A DNA stretch of 64,000 bases, taken from contig CAVWUA010000003.1 of NCBI GenBank assembly GCA_963758025.1, positions 1 through 64,000 on the forward strand. Direction: 5' to 3'. The stretch comes from CAVWUA01 sp963758025. GTDB taxonomy: Bacteria; Planctomycetota; Planctomycetia; Isosphaerales; Isosphaeraceae. How positions within the stretch are numbered: the stretch's first letter is position 1; each line of letters starts with the position of its first letter. Made by a program: the position numbers and the translations under genes. The notes beneath the pieces were generated by a model that saw nothing but the letters and a program-made list of their open reading frames with translations, searched no databases and was not told where the DNA came from. Below are positions 29,912 to 40,093 of this stretch, in pieces.

Positions 29912-31800
29912 TCACACCCGGGACTGCGGCTGATCCAATCGCCGGTTACGGATCGGAAGCGTCAGGGCCGGACTCTGGAGCATGGCCTCCTGAACGCGGC
30001 GTTGGAAGACCGAGAGGATATCACTGCGCGTGACAATCCCCATAAGCCGATGTGGATGCGTTCGGCTGACCACGGGGAGCCGACCAATCGAGTGATTGAC
30101 CATGTGGTCGGCGGCCTGACGCACCGTGCAGTCGTCGTACACGAACCGTACTGGACGTTGGACGATATCGGCCACCCTCTGGTCCTCGGCAACCGAGGTT
30201 TCGGCCAAGTCCCGTCGCGTGATGAAGCCGACGAGCGTGCCCTGTTGATCGACGACCGGGAACCCTTGGTGCGAGGTCCCCGAAGCCCCAGCGGCGAGCC
30301 AGGCGCGAACGTGCCCGACCGTGTCCTCGGCCCGGACCAACACGACCTGGGCCGAGGCCACATCCGCGACCAGAACCTGATCGAGGGGATCGGCCACGTA
30401 CTCTTCCGGTGTCCGGATGCCCCGGCGGGCGATCTTCTCCGTCATGATGGAGTTCCGCATCAGCAGTGACGAGACGAGATAGGCCGCCGCGCAGCCGCCT
30501 AAGAGTGGCAGCAGTCCAAAGGGTTGGAGCGTCGTCTCGAAGGCGAAGATGGCCGACGCCAACATCGCCCGGGAGGCCCCCGAGAAGATCGCGGCCATCC
30601 CCACCAGGGCGGCAATCCGCGGGTCAACGCCGAGCGCCGGGACCACGTCTGCGAGGCCGATCCCGAGCAGCGCTCCCACGCCGCCGCCGATCGTGAACAG
30701 CGGCGCCAGGGTCCCGCCCGACGTCCCACTCCCAAGAGCGACGGACCAGGACAGGAACTTCATCGAGCAGAGGAAGACAATCGGAGGTGGCGGTGAGGCG
30801 ATTGGAGAGTATCGCGCTGATGTTGTAATAGCCGACTCCCAACGTGTCGGGGGCGAAGTACCCGACGACACCGACGACGACGGCTCCGACGAGCGGGCCA
30901 CCACATCCAGTGGATCGGCAATTTTTCAAAGCCGTCCTCGATGGCATAAACGATCTTCGTGACGAGCACCGCGACCAACCCCATCACGCCGCCGAGGCCG
31001 ATGTAGGTGGCAAGTGCGGGCCCGGATGGTTGCTGAAGATTCGTCATGGCGAAGACCGGCTCCATCCCTTCGAACATCATCCGAATTCCCGTCGCGGTGG
31101 ACGCGGCGAGAGCGACCGGAATGATGGACCGGGGCCGGAACTCGAAGAGCAACAACTCGATGGCCAGCAAGACCGCCGAAACCGGGCTGCCAAATGTCGC
31201 GGCCATGCCTGCCGCCGCACCCGCCGCGAGCAGAGTCTTGCGCTCGGCGACGGTGGTCCGGATGAATTGACCGACCACGGAACCCAAGGCCCCACCGGTG
31301 GCGATAATCGGCCCTTCGGCACCGAACGGCCCGCCGGTCCCGATCGAAATCGCCGATGAAATCGGCTTGAGGAACGTGATGCGGGCCGGGATGCGGCTCT
31401 CATTCGTCAGGACCTGTTCCATGGCCTCCGGAATGCCGTGACCCCGGATCGCCTTCGAACCGAAGCGAGCCATGAGACCGATCACGACAGCCCCGATCAC
31501 GGGGATGGGGATCGACCAGACTCCCAACCGAGGGATGGCCTCAGCCGGAGCAAGGAACCGGGTTGAGAATTCACCGAAGTAGGCGAGGTTTGTGATGAGC
31601 GCGATCAACCCGATGAGCAACTGAGCGACGAAGGCGGCGGCGATCCCGAGCACGACGGCGAGCAGGCACATCAACAGCACCCGCCGGTCAATCAGCGTAT
31701 AATGAGGGGGGACTTGGGCCGCTTCCGTTACCAGGTCCAATGAAGGAGAAAGTGTCAACCCCTCCGTCGTCGCCGATTTCGCCGGGTCTCGTTCGGACAT
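29912..31800 (-). CDS. ClC chloride channel/antiporter with CBS pair
   Basis: ATG 31800 starts a polytopic ClC protein. The anion-path signatures are GTGGPFGAEGPI (with the gating Glu that marks H+/Cl- exchange), AAGMAATFGSPVSAVL and GSGTSGGTLAPLFTIG. The C-terminus (about 30440-29960) carries two CBS modules (GFPVVDQQGTLVGFITRRDL and GRLPVVSRTHP, then LMGIVTRSDIL), probably nucleotide-responsive. Two frame breaks near 30910 and 30775 split the middle; all three pieces match one protein. It follows the permease with 148 bases between. Confidence 0.88.
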
Positions 31801-31948
31801 CGTTCTCCTCTGCGGATCGTGGCACGCGGAAATAACAAGATGAGTATAGCAGAACGGGACACGATGGCGGAATGGGTCGTCACCCGCCTCGAGGCTCCGC
31901 CCGATTGCCCGGAAGGATTCTCCAAGCGCCTCGGGGGCAACTGCCATC

Positions 31949-33436
31949 TCAACTCGCTGCCGACGAAACCCTTTCCTCAACCCGGATCTTCGGCTCCAAG
32001 CCCAGCAAGGCCAGCGGGAGATAGAGCAGGAACGCGACCACGAATGCCAGCAGGACCGCCGGCTGCACGCCGCGCCGCGGCGGGCCAACCGACTGCGGGG
32101 CCGACCACCGGCACGAGACCGACGAGCAGCCCGACGATCCACGCCAGCACGCCAGCCAGGTTGACCCCCGGACGCGGACCGGGCCAGCGGCCTCGCTGAC
32201 GCAGGAAATCGGCGGCGATGGCCCCGGTGATCGGCGCGACCGCCGCGCCCAGGATGCTGAAGTTCAACTCCAGACGCAGCCCGATGCCGGTCGCCACCAG
32301 CGGCCAGGCCAGAAGTGCGCCGAGCAAGGCCCATCCCCAGCGCGGCAATCCAGGCCAGATTCGCACCAGGAGCCGGGCGTAGATCGACGGCGTGTAACAG
32401 GCGGGGCCCAGCAAGAGCAGCGACATGATCATCAAGGCCGCGCAACCGATCCGTCCGCCGATGGCGTATTGATAGACACCTCGAATCGTGGATGGTCCGG
32501 CCCCCGTCGCGGGAATCGGCTCGCGGGCCTCCGGCCCGACTGCCACGTCCGGCAGGTTCGGGACGCGCGGTTGAAGCGCGGGGGCCGGAGCGGTCCTTCC
32601 CAGGCTCCCGGCGACGATCAAGAGTGCCAGGATGGCCAGGATCGCCGGGGCCATGCCCGTGCCGACGAGCCCTCCCAGGCGCACGTCGCGGGGTTCGCGG
32701 GAGACGGCCCCCCAATCCTGCGCCAAGCAGCCCGGCGGTGGCGAAGAAGCCGCAGACCATCTGTACCATCATCGCCAGTGCTCGGGCATCGGGTGGCGGA
32801 TCGAGTCGCTTTGCCCCGTAATCGTCCAGGCCGCCGAACGCCCAGACGACCGTCAGGCCCAGCACGACGGCGGGAATCACCGGGTAAAGCCCCATGACCG
32901 ATGCCGCCAGCCGCACGGCGATCGTGCCGATCAGGGCCGAGTTGATGATCCAGACGATCGTGACGAACAGGATCAGCCCGCTCATGAGCGTCAAGCCGCC
33001 CACCGAGCGCGGTTCCAGGTTCGACGGATCGACCAGCCCGCCAGCGGCCATTCCGCGCAGGGTGACGTCCGTCGCGTACGAGATCGTCACCGAGAACAAC
33101 AGCACGTGCGCCAGGGCGAGTATCAGGCCCGGCACCCAGTTGGCCCCTCGAACGCCGAAGGTTGCCTCGGCAATTTCGACCGCGGACTTCCGCGCCCGCA
33201 GGCCCCACATCGCCGGCGCGTAGAAGAGCAGGGCGAAGCATGCCAGCGCCCGCCAGGATCGCCCCGAGCAGCGACGGCAACAATCCCCCGACGGCCATCG
33301 TGTCCGCCGGCAAGCGGTCGTAGAAGACGATCAGGAGGAACATCGTGATGTAGGGCGGAGCGATCCCTTGCTGCCAGGGGCGCCGCTCGTGCGCCGGGGC
33401 GTCATCGAGGGGAGGAGAGGTCTCGGTGTTGGTCAT
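31949..33436 (-). CDS. Polytopic permease, NCS1/cytosine-permease-like (frame-disrupted)
   Basis: ATG 33436 starts TNTETSPPLDD, then at least eight strongly hydrophobic segments follow across three frames (breaks near 33240, 32715 and 32045). Characteristic pieces: IAPPYITMFLLIVFYDRLP, WGLRARKSAVEIAEATFG, HVLLFSVTISYATDVTLRG and GIGLRLELNFSILGAAVAP. Reading the last break, the chain ends FLLYLPLALLGLEPKIRVEE before a TGA at 31949-31951. The APRG-type start and the helix pattern suggest an APC-superfamily nucleobase:cation symporter, but the similarity is my recollection of the family and is not strong. It has the same direction as the ClC gene. Confidence 0.55.
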
Positions 33437-33516
33437 GGCGCCACTGCGTCTCTGTTCGGAAAGGATCGGATGTTGTTTTGTTTGGAATGTCCATCCTACT
33501 TTACCACGAAACAAAG

Positions 33517-33558
33517 CGGCCCCGCCCCCTGGAGGATCGTCTCGCGAGGGCGGGGCCG
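33517..33558 (-). terminator. Terminator hairpin of the MFS gene
   Basis: CGGCCCCGCCC at 33517-33527 is the exact inverse complement of GGGCGGGGCCG at 33548-33558, with a 20-base loop. Read on minus it is followed by GCTTTGTTTCG. It sits 32 bases after the MFS stop codon and 81 bases before the permease start, so it likely separates the two transcripts. Confidence 0.7.
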
Positions 33559-33589
33559 AGTGTTTAGGGCGAATATGCCGGATCGTCCG

Positions 33590-35191
33590 TCACTCTCCGG
33601 CGGGACCGGCCGTGCCGCCGGTCATCATCAGCTCCTCTTCCTTCTCGGTGACGAGCATCTGCGGCTTGTAGCCACCCTTCGACTTGAAGTAAATGATCAG
33701 GGCGACGTAGCAGACGAACATGATGCAGGGGAAGATCGCGAAGGTCATCAGCGCGTTCTTCTTGGCCTTTTCCTGGATCTCCTTGACTTCGGTCTGCTCC
33801 GCCTTGGGAAGCGCGGCGAGCTTTTCCTTGTTGACCGGTTGATAGGTGCCGAAGACGCTCAGCATGGGCGGATCGACCACCTCGTTGCGGATCTGCGGGG
33901 CCTGGGCCGCCAGTCGCTGGTCGATCGTGATGTCCTGAATGTTGCCCAGCAGCGGAGCACCGACAACACCGACGGCCAGCATGCCGACGCCCCCCATCGT
34001 GTTGAGGGTCAAGGCACCACCTCGGGGGAACTGCTCGGCGACGACGCCCAGCATCGTCGGCCAGAAGAACGTCTTGCCCAGGCCGTAGAGCGTCGCCGCG
34101 CCCAGGATCATGGCCCCCTGCGCCTTCGACAGGAAGACCAGGCCGCACGCCGCCAGCACCGCGCTGACCGCCAGCAGGCCCAGCGGCGAGAGCTTGTGCA
34201 CGATCGGCCCGGCGAAGAACCGCAGGATCAGCATGATAAGCGAGGTATAGACCAGCACCCAGCCGGCCTGGAGGCCCATCTTGCCCATCTCTTCTTCCAT
34301 CAAGGGGGTGATCCAGCTATCGATGCCCAGCTCGGTCGTCGCCAGCGGGATCATCACCAGCAGCAGGAAGATGAACAGCGGCTGGCCGAGCGAGCGGACG
34401 TATCCGCCGTAGCTGAGGGCCAGCACACCGATCACGATCCACTGAACGATCTGCGGCAACTCGAAGACGCGGCCGACCTCGCGGACCACCATGAAGGAGA
34501 CGATCAGGGCACCGAAGAACCCGACCTGCTGGAGCATCGCCATGTACGAGACGCCCGCCGCGACACGCTCGTTGACCGGGAACTTGCAGAAGACCATCAT
34601 CACGCCGTAGGCGATCACCGGCAGGAACAGCAGCGCCACCTTGTACTGCCAGGACACCGCCTGACCCATCGCGAGGGCGATGATGCCCCCCAGGACCAGG
34701 CCACCGGGCCAGCCCGCGTGCAGCAGGTTCAGCCACTTCGTCTTCTCACGCGGGAACAGCGTGGCGACGACCGGGTTAGCCACCGCCTCGACCGTCCCGT
34801 TGCCCAGGGCCACGATGAACGTGCCGATGTAGAGCACCCAGTACGCTTTCTCGTTGTCCCCCCCGGCAATCTGCGGCGTGAAGATCGTGATGATCGCCGA
34901 GGCGACGTGGCAGACGAAGGCGAAGATCATCGCCTTGCCGTAGCCGATCTTGTCGATAATCAGGCTGAACAGCACGATGCTGATCGCGAACGGCCAGAGC
35001 CCGACTCCGAAGATTTCCCCCTTCTGGGTCTCGCTCAGGTTGAACTGCGTTCCCCAGTCGTCAATGATCTGCGTACGGACGATGAAGCCGAACGCCGTGG
35101 CGATCAGTGAGATGAAACAGGCCCAGAACAGGAACTTTTCGCCTGTTCCCGGCGTGGCGGCCGGCGCGGCGTTGTCGTTATAGTCATCCAT
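33590..35191 (-). CDS. MFS transporter (sugar/FHS-like)
   Basis: The intact 533-residue membrane protein starts at ATG 35191 after GGGGAG. It has about twelve helices, for example FLFWACFISLIATAFGFIV, AISIVLFSLIIDKIGYGKAM (with the loop 2-3 Asp and basic residues of the MFS signature) and the conserved ALGNGTVEAVANPVVATLFP, which is reminiscent of the fucose/glucose symporter (FHS) branch. A long hydrophilic insertion (about residues 420-480, NIQDITIDQRLAAQAPQIRN) precedes the last helix. Import of a mono- or oligosaccharide fits the polysaccharide-degrading context. Confidence 0.85.
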   Translation of the reverse strand: MDDYNDNAAPAATPGTGEKFLFWACFISLIATAFGFIVRTQIIDDWGTQFNLSETQKGEIFGVGLWPFAISIVLFSLIIDKIGYGKAMIFAFVCHVASAIITIFTPQIAGGDNEKAYWVLYIGTFIVALGNGTVEAVANPVVATLFPREKTKWLNLLHAGWPGGLVLGGIIALAMGQAVSWQYKVALLFLPVIAYGVMMVFCKFPVNERVAAGVSYMAMLQQVGFFGALIVSFMVVREVGRVFELPQIVQWIVIGVLALSYGGYVRSLGQPLFIFLLLVMIPLATTELGIDSWITPLMEEEMGKMGLQAGWVLVYTSLIMLILRFFAGPIVHKLSPLGLLAVSAVLAACGLVFLSKAQGAMILGAATLYGLGKTFFWPTMLGVVAEQFPRGGALTLNTMGGVGMLAVGVVGAPLLGNIQDITIDQRLAAQAPQIRNEVVDPPMLSVFGTYQPVNKEKLAALPKAEQTEVKEIQEKAKKNALMTFAIFPCIMFVCYVALIIYFKSKGGYKPQMLVTEKEEELMMTGGTAGPAGE

Positions 35192-35436
35192 CGGAGAGGC
35201 TCCCCTTTACGGCGGACGGGCTCTGCAGTTTGTGTTGTGTCAGAAGACCGACGCTTCCCCGGGGAGAGGACGACCACTCCCGGAGATTCAGCGCGCAACG
35301 CAAGGCAGGTCTCGAATCGTAGCATCTATACCCGAGCCGTCCGCCCCCCGCAACGGTCCACTGCCGTCTTCGGGGTGGATTGGGAGCGATTGCGCGGGTT
35401 GCGCGGCCGCTGCGTGGCCCTGAGCGCTTTCCTGGT

Positions 35437-37034
35437 TCAGACCTCGCCCGATCGCTCCCCCGGGCCGTCCGCCGGCTGGTTCATCTTCTCAAGAAGCATG
35501 GATAGATTGTCTCGGACGATCGAAGTATAGGGATGATCCGGCCCCAACGCCCGCTCGGTGATCTCCAAGGCGCAGGTACAGCGGCTCGGCCTCCGACAGT
35601 TTCCCCTGAGCTCGGTAGAGGCCAGCCAGGTTGTTGAGGCTTGAGGCGGTGTCGGGATGATCCGGTCCCAACGCCCGCTCGTAGATCTCCAAGGCGCGAA
35701 GGTACAGCGGCTCGGCCTCCGACAGCTTCCCCTGAGCTCGGTAGAGGGACGCCAGGTTGTTGAGGCTTCGTGGCGGTGTCGGGATGATCCGGTCCCAACG
35801 TCCGCTCCCTGATCTCCAAGGCGCGTTGGAACAGCGGCTCGGCCTCCGACAGTTTCCCCTGGCTCGGTAGAGGTCCGCCAGGTTGTTGAGGCTTCAGGCG
35901 GTGTCGGGATGATCCGGTCCCAACGCCCGCTCGGAGATCTCCAAGGCGCGTAGGTACAGCGGCTCGGCCTCCGACAGCTTCCCCTGAGCTCGGTAGAGGC
36001 CAGCCAGGTTGTTGAGGCTTGTGGCGGTGTCGGGATGATCCGGTCCCAACGCCCGCTCCCTGATCTCCAAGGCGCGATGGTACAGCGGCTCGGCCTCCGA
36101 TAGCTTCCCCTGAGCCCGGTAGAGGTCCGCCAGGTTGTTGAGGCTTCGGGCGGTGTCGGGATGATCCGGTCCCAACGCCCGCTCGGTGATCTTCAAGGCG
36201 CGATGGTACAGCGGCTCGGCCTCCGACAGCTTCCCTAAAGCATGATAGAGATGGGCCAATTGCAAGAGGCTCCGCGCCGTCTCAGAGGTTTCGTCGGCTC
36301 CGATTTCCTCCGCGGTGGTCAAGCTGGGAAAGAGTTCCTCGGCGAGCCGACTCGCTTCGAAGACCGCCCCAGCGTCCAGATAGCTCTGCACCGCCGCCTG
36401 GACCAGGGCGATGAGGTCATGCCGGCGGGCTCCCGCCTTCTCGGCCCGCTCGAAGCGGCGGAGCAGTCGGTTGGCCTGAGTCCGCGCCTCGTCGAGGCTG
36501 AGCCGAGGGCGGTCCTCCAACGGGGCGATCACTCCCGAAAGGTAGGGCTTTAGGCCGATCTCGGTCAGCCGGAGGCGGACGAGGAACCAGGAATTCAGGT
36601 CGGGGATGGTGCGCAGAAAAATCTTGGCGAACGTGGAGGGCATCCACCAGATTTGCCGGTGGGGAGCCCGCCCGAGGGTTTCCCGGTGGAAGTTCAACAC
36701 GTAGAGAGACTCGCTCAGCGGCTGATCGGTCGGGAAAGCGCCAGGTAGGCCGCTCAGGGAGACGACGCCGGGCGGCAGGGAATCCAGCTGCTCGGCCAGC
36801 GCAGCGCACGACCTCGATCGCCGGGCGGCCCGGGGGCAGGTCGATCTCGTGCAGCGGAATGCCCTCGGCGGCCAGTTCTCCCCGCAGTCGATCGACCACG
36901 GCCCGGCGGCTCGTCTCCGACTCGTACTCGACCCGGGCCAGCCCCTGAGACGCATCCCTGGCCCAGAGGGCCAGATGGGCGGCCGTCTCGGCTATCGAGC
37001 CGTGCGTGATGTCCGCGCCGTTATTCCGTGCCAC
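35437..37034 (-). CDS. TPR protein with N-terminal NTPase-like domain, partner of the upstream ATPase
   Basis: GTG 37034 (ARNNGADITHGSIAETAAHL) overlaps the end of the ATPase gene by 14 bases. Residues 1-210 look like a degenerate nucleotide-binding or scaffold domain (ARVEYESETSRRAVVDRLR, IPLHEIDLPPGRPA, GVVSLSGLPGAF, QIWWMPSTFA) without a Walker A lysine. From 36240 downward the chain is made of 42-residue kinesin-light-chain-like TPRs (RALGPDHPDTARSLNNLADL). Frame breaks occur near 36800 and several times below 35890. Joining the frames gives the end SMLLEKMNQPADGPGERSG and a TGA at 35437. No enzymatic effector is visible. I do not know the function. Confidence 0.65.
35485..36240 (-). repeat. 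Six near-identical 126-bp TPR-coding repeats
   Basis: The words GGATGATCCGGTCCCAACGC and CTCGGCCTCCGACAG recur every 126 bases, e.g. near 35658, 35784, 35910, 36036 and 36162. The copies differ by few substitutions plus single-base indels, far less than TPR proteins need to keep structure, so they reflect recent duplication or gene conversion. The repeat number in this assembly may not be exact. Confidence 0.8.
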
Positions 37035-38439
37035 CAGGGATTTTCTCCCCTGCGCCCGCGTCAATGATCCCGTGCGACGCCAGGATATCGACCACCAGCG
37101 GATGAACTCCGAACCAGCGTTCGCCGTTGAACTCCTGGACGACTCGGGCACGCAGAAGCGCATGCAGGACCGGGTCGGGGATGTCGGCCTTTTTGTCGCT
37201 GTTGTAGATGGCGCGAAGCCGTTCCGCCTTGTCTTTGTAGTTGATCGGGTCCTCCTCGCTCGGTCCCTGGCCGAGCCGGTCCCGATACTCGGTGCGGAGG
37301 TGGACGATCGCCTTGTACGCGTCCGACGCATTGATCTTGCCGTTCTTCGAGGGCCGGAGGATCGCATTCCGCGCGGCATGGCCGACCAGCGAGAACAGGT
37401 CGCGCAGGTTCCCACCCGAGGCCACGATCAGCCGACGCATCTGCACGCCCTCGAACAGATCGGGCACGGCGCGGGCTTCCAGGATCTCCGACAGCGCGGC
37501 ACGGCCGGCGCGGTGAGGCTTGTGGTCCGGGTCGAAGACCGGCGTATCCGAGAGGCAGAGCATACAGTCGCTCGGTAGGGGTAGGAGGGCCGACTTGCCC
37601 GTATAAGCCAGCCCGACCGGGAGCGTGAAGACGAAGTGCGACCGCAGATCCTTGAAGATGTTGGCATAATTCAGGAAAAGCTCCTCGTTCAATCGGAGCG
37701 GAATGCCGGCCTTGTCGAAGTCCTCGCCGATGAACAGCCACTCACAGCCGGTCCGATCCTGAAGCAACTCGTTGCACTCGTCGAGGAGCCGGTTCAGCAG
37801 GTCGATCAGCGTGGAGATTCGGCTGAGCCGGTACTCGACAACCTCCCGCTTCCGATCCACGGCGTACTTGATCTCCCCCTTGACGCTGGCGAACAGACCG
37901 AGGACCTTCGCCAAGGTCGAACTCGCGGGCGGACCGATGCCGGCGCCTCCTTCGATCGCGGTTCGCGTGTCCTCGATCCGGGTGGATGTCTCGTGGGCGA
38001 AGAAGTCCAGAATGGCCTTCAACAGCCCTTCGGATGGCATCCCGTCGGCGCCCCCCTTTTCCAGAGGTTGATGCGCCTGTTCCACGAGCCGGATCATCAT
38101 CAGCAGGAGCACGTCGGTCGGCTTGAATGAGCCGGGGTTCAGCTCCTTCGCGACGCTGAAACGGATGGCGCGATACGAGTCGGCGACCTTTCGGATCAAC
38201 CGGGTCAGCTCGGTCGATTTGCCGACGCCCGAATGACCGTAGAGGAAGGCCTTGTAGAAGGCGCCGCCGGACGACCAGCCCAGGTTGAGGGCCATCGGCT
38301 CGACCTGATCGCCACCCCGGACGTCGTTGATCTGCCCTCGGTAGAAAGCGTCCAGCTCGTCGTTCGTCAGTAGCGGTTCCGGGGAGAGCGTCTTGTGGAC
38401 GTCGTTCAGATTGGTTGCGGGACGGAACATCGTCACCAT
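37021..38439 (-). CDS. P-loop ATPase (STAND/KAP-like) with C-terminal winged-helix region
   Basis: I choose ATG 38439 (VTMFRPATNLNDVHKTL); the frame continues upstream only as accD shadow. Walker A GHSGVGKST is at residues 68-76, Walker B LFIGEDFDK at about 235-243, and a sensor-like strand with FTLPVGLAYTGKSALL at about 271-286. The C-terminal 100 residues are helical and end in a winged-helix-like VVQEFNGERWFGVHPLVVDI. The frame is intact in 472 residues. The stop lies inside the next gene, which encodes the TPR partner. It resembles regulatory ATPases of signalling or conflict systems, but I recognise no named family. Confidence 0.75.
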   Translation of the reverse strand: MVTMFRPATNLNDVHKTLSPEPLLTNDELDAFYRGQINDVRGGDQVEPMALNLGWSSGGAFYKAFLYGHSGVGKSTELTRLIRKVADSYRAIRFSVAKELNPGSFKPTDVLLLMMIRLVEQAHQPLEKGGADGMPSEGLLKAILDFFAHETSTRIEDTRTAIEGGAGIGPPASSTLAKVLGLFASVKGEIKYAVDRKREVVEYRLSRISTLIDLLNRLLDECNELLQDRTGCEWLFIGEDFDKAGIPLRLNEELFLNYANIFKDLRSHFVFTLPVGLAYTGKSALLPLPSDCMLCLSDTPVFDPDHKPHRAGRAALSEILEARAVPDLFEGVQMRRLIVASGGNLRDLFSLVGHAARNAILRPSKNGKINASDAYKAIVHLRTEYRDRLGQGPSEEDPINYKDKAERLRAIYNSDKKADIPDPVLHALLRARVVQEFNGERWFGVHPLVVDILASHGIIDAGAGEKIPGGTE

Positions 38440-38537
38440 GCAACGGGTCTCCACCAAGAGGCCCCGCGCAAGTGTATCCAGGGGCCGATCGACGTGTCTC
38501 TCGGTCCATCGTACCACAACGCCGTGAGCGTCGCGCG

Positions 38538-39386
38538 TTACGGCTGGGTATAGTCGATGATCTGGGCGATCTGGCCGCGAAGGTCGCGGCGGTGGACGAT
38601 CCGATCGAGGAAGCCGTGGGCGAGGAGGAATTCGCTGGTCTGAAACCCTTCGGGAAGTTGCACCCGGACTGTCTGCGCGATGACCTTCGGACCGGCGAAG
38701 CCGATCAGTGCCTTCGGCTCGGCGAGGACCACATCGCCCAGGCTGGCAAAGCTGGCGGCGACGCCTCCCATCGTCGGGTCGGTCATCACGCTGATGAACA
38801 GGCATCCGGCCGCGTTATGCCGGGCCAGGGCGGCGGAGACCTTGGCCATCTGCATCAGCGAGTAGATCCCCTCGTGCATCCGCGCGCCGCCGCCGGAGCC
38901 GGAGACGATCACCAGGGGAAGCCGTCGCTCGGTGGCCGTCTCGATGGCACGCGTCAGCTTCTCGCCAACGACCGAACCCATACTGCCCATGATGAAGCCG
39001 CTGTCGGTGATGCCCAGGACGACGCGGATGCCCTTGATGAACCCCTGGCCGACGACGGCCGCTTCCTTCAGGCCGGTACGCTTCTGCTCGGCCTGGACGC
39101 GCTCGGGGTAAGGCCGGCGGTCGTTGAAACCGAGTGGGTCGCCGGGAAGCAGGTCTTTGTGCCATTCCTCGAACGTGTCGGGGTCCAGAAGCTCGGCGAT
39201 GCGCTCGACCGCCGGGACGTTGAAATGGTGCTCGCATTGCGGGCAGACGTTCAGGTTGCGCTCGACCTCCTTGCGGAACAAGGTGGCCTGGCAGCCGTCG
39301 CACCGCATCCAGACCCCTTCGGGGACACGTTTCGCCTCGAAGTGCCCGTGCCAGGATTGGGCCATTGCGGCGCGCCTCTGGGCCAT
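38538..39386 (-). CDS. accD: Acetyl-CoA carboxylase carboxyltransferase subunit beta
   Basis: The enzyme transfers carboxyl from biotin to acetyl-CoA for malonyl-CoA synthesis. The N-terminal zinc ribbon is seen as CDGC and CPQC, 15 residues apart. The crotonase-like carboxyltransferase core shows GFIMGSMGSVVGEKLTRAIE, SGSGGGARMHEGI and TDPTMGGVAASFASLGDV. I choose ATG 39386, which has AAAAGGAC ten bases upstream; ATG 39365 is possible. accA is not in the window. It follows the histidine-phosphatase-like gene on the same strand by 71 bases. Confidence 0.95.
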   Translation of the reverse strand: MAQRRAAMAQSWHGHFEAKRVPEGVWMRCDGCQATLFRKEVERNLNVCPQCEHHFNVPAVERIAELLDPDTFEEWHKDLLPGDPLGFNDRRPYPERVQAEQKRTGLKEAAVVGQGFIKGIRVVLGITDSGFIMGSMGSVVGEKLTRAIETATERRLPLVIVSGSGGGARMHEGIYSLMQMAKVSAALARHNAAGCLFISVMTDPTMGGVAASFASLGDVVLAEPKALIGFAGPKVIAQTVRVQLPEGFQTSEFLLAHGFLDRIVHRRDLRGQIAQIIDYTQP

Positions 39387-39457
39387 GTGCTTGAAGTCCT
39401 TTTCCGGGCCGGGAGCTCGGTTGACTCCGCCCACTACATCACATAAATTCGTCAAGG

Positions 39458-40093
39458 TCAATGGGATGTGTCGTCCGTCGCGGGCGTTCCGTCCGGGGCC
39501 GGTCGCCCCGGGGCCACCGAGCTGAGGGGCGACAGGTCGGTGCCGACCTCGATCTGCTCGAAACCGCCGGTGGGGACGTCGTCATCGAGCTGCAAGCGAG
39601 GTTCGCGCCGGAGGAAGCAGGCGATGAGCTGGGCGATCGGCTCGGCCACAACCAGGCCGATCGCCTCGTCGCGGTGCCGGCGGATCAGGGGCTTCAGGGC
39701 CGCGCGGATGCGCTGCATGGCATCCTCGACCGGCTCCCCCTGGGGCGGGCAGATGGTCCGCGGATCGTCGAGCCACTGGCGGAACAGCTTGAGATTGCGC
39801 CGCTTGACCTCGTCGATCTGAAGCCCTTGCCAGAGCCCCTGATCGAGGTTGCGCAGCTCCTCGATCCGCTTCGGGCGCAAGCCGGTGGCCCGGCCGACGG
39901 TCTCGGCGGTCCGCATGACGCTCTCACCGGGGCCGCAGTACAGGGCGGACAGGGTGAGATCGGTCAGGCGCTCGGCCAGTTCGACAACCTCGGCGCGGCC
40001 GCGTTCGCTCAGGGGGATGTCGAGAACCCCCTGGATGCGGTTCTGCTCGTCGTAAGTCGTCGCGCCGGGGCGGATTAGTACCACCTGAGTCAT
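39458..40093 (-). CDS. Histidine-phosphatase-fold protein without catalytic histidines
   Basis: The fold is recognisable from VVLIRPGATTYDEQNRIQG, IPLSERGRAEVVELAERL, YCGPGESVMRTAETVG, LDQGLWQGLQIDEVKRRN and the C-terminal strand IGLVVAEPIAQLIACFL. In active members the first motif is RHG and the last strand ends in a histidine; here they read RPG and AEP, so both phospho-transfer histidines are replaced. The start ATG overlaps the rpe stop by four bases, so it is translated with rpe. It may be a regulatory or sugar-phosphate-binding pseudoenzyme. The tail after residue 190 is Pro/Ala-rich. Confidence 0.85.
   Translation of the reverse strand: MTQVVLIRPGATTYDEQNRIQGVLDIPLSERGRAEVVELAERLTDLTLSALYCGPGESVMRTAETVGRATGLRPKRIEELRNLDQGLWQGLQIDEVKRRNLKLFRQWLDDPRTICPPQGEPVEDAMQRIRAALKPLIRRHRDEAIGLVVAEPIAQLIACFLRREPRLQLDDDVPTGGFEQIEVGTDLSPLSSVAPGRPAPDGTPATDDTSH

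Noticed and set aside
30760..33210. Single 816-residue ORF joining permease and ClC channel
   Set aside because: It arises from a frame break in the permease; the permease has its own C-terminus and stop at 31949, and the ClC gene its own start at 31800.
33368..35110. 580-residue plus-strand ORF opposite the MFS gene
   Set aside because: Its composition (runs of Asp, His, Gln, Glu and Arg) is what the complement of membrane-helix codons gives in GC-rich DNA.
35485..36240. Possible CRISPR array from regular repeats
   Set aside because: The period is 126 bases without unique spacers, and the units code for TPRs.
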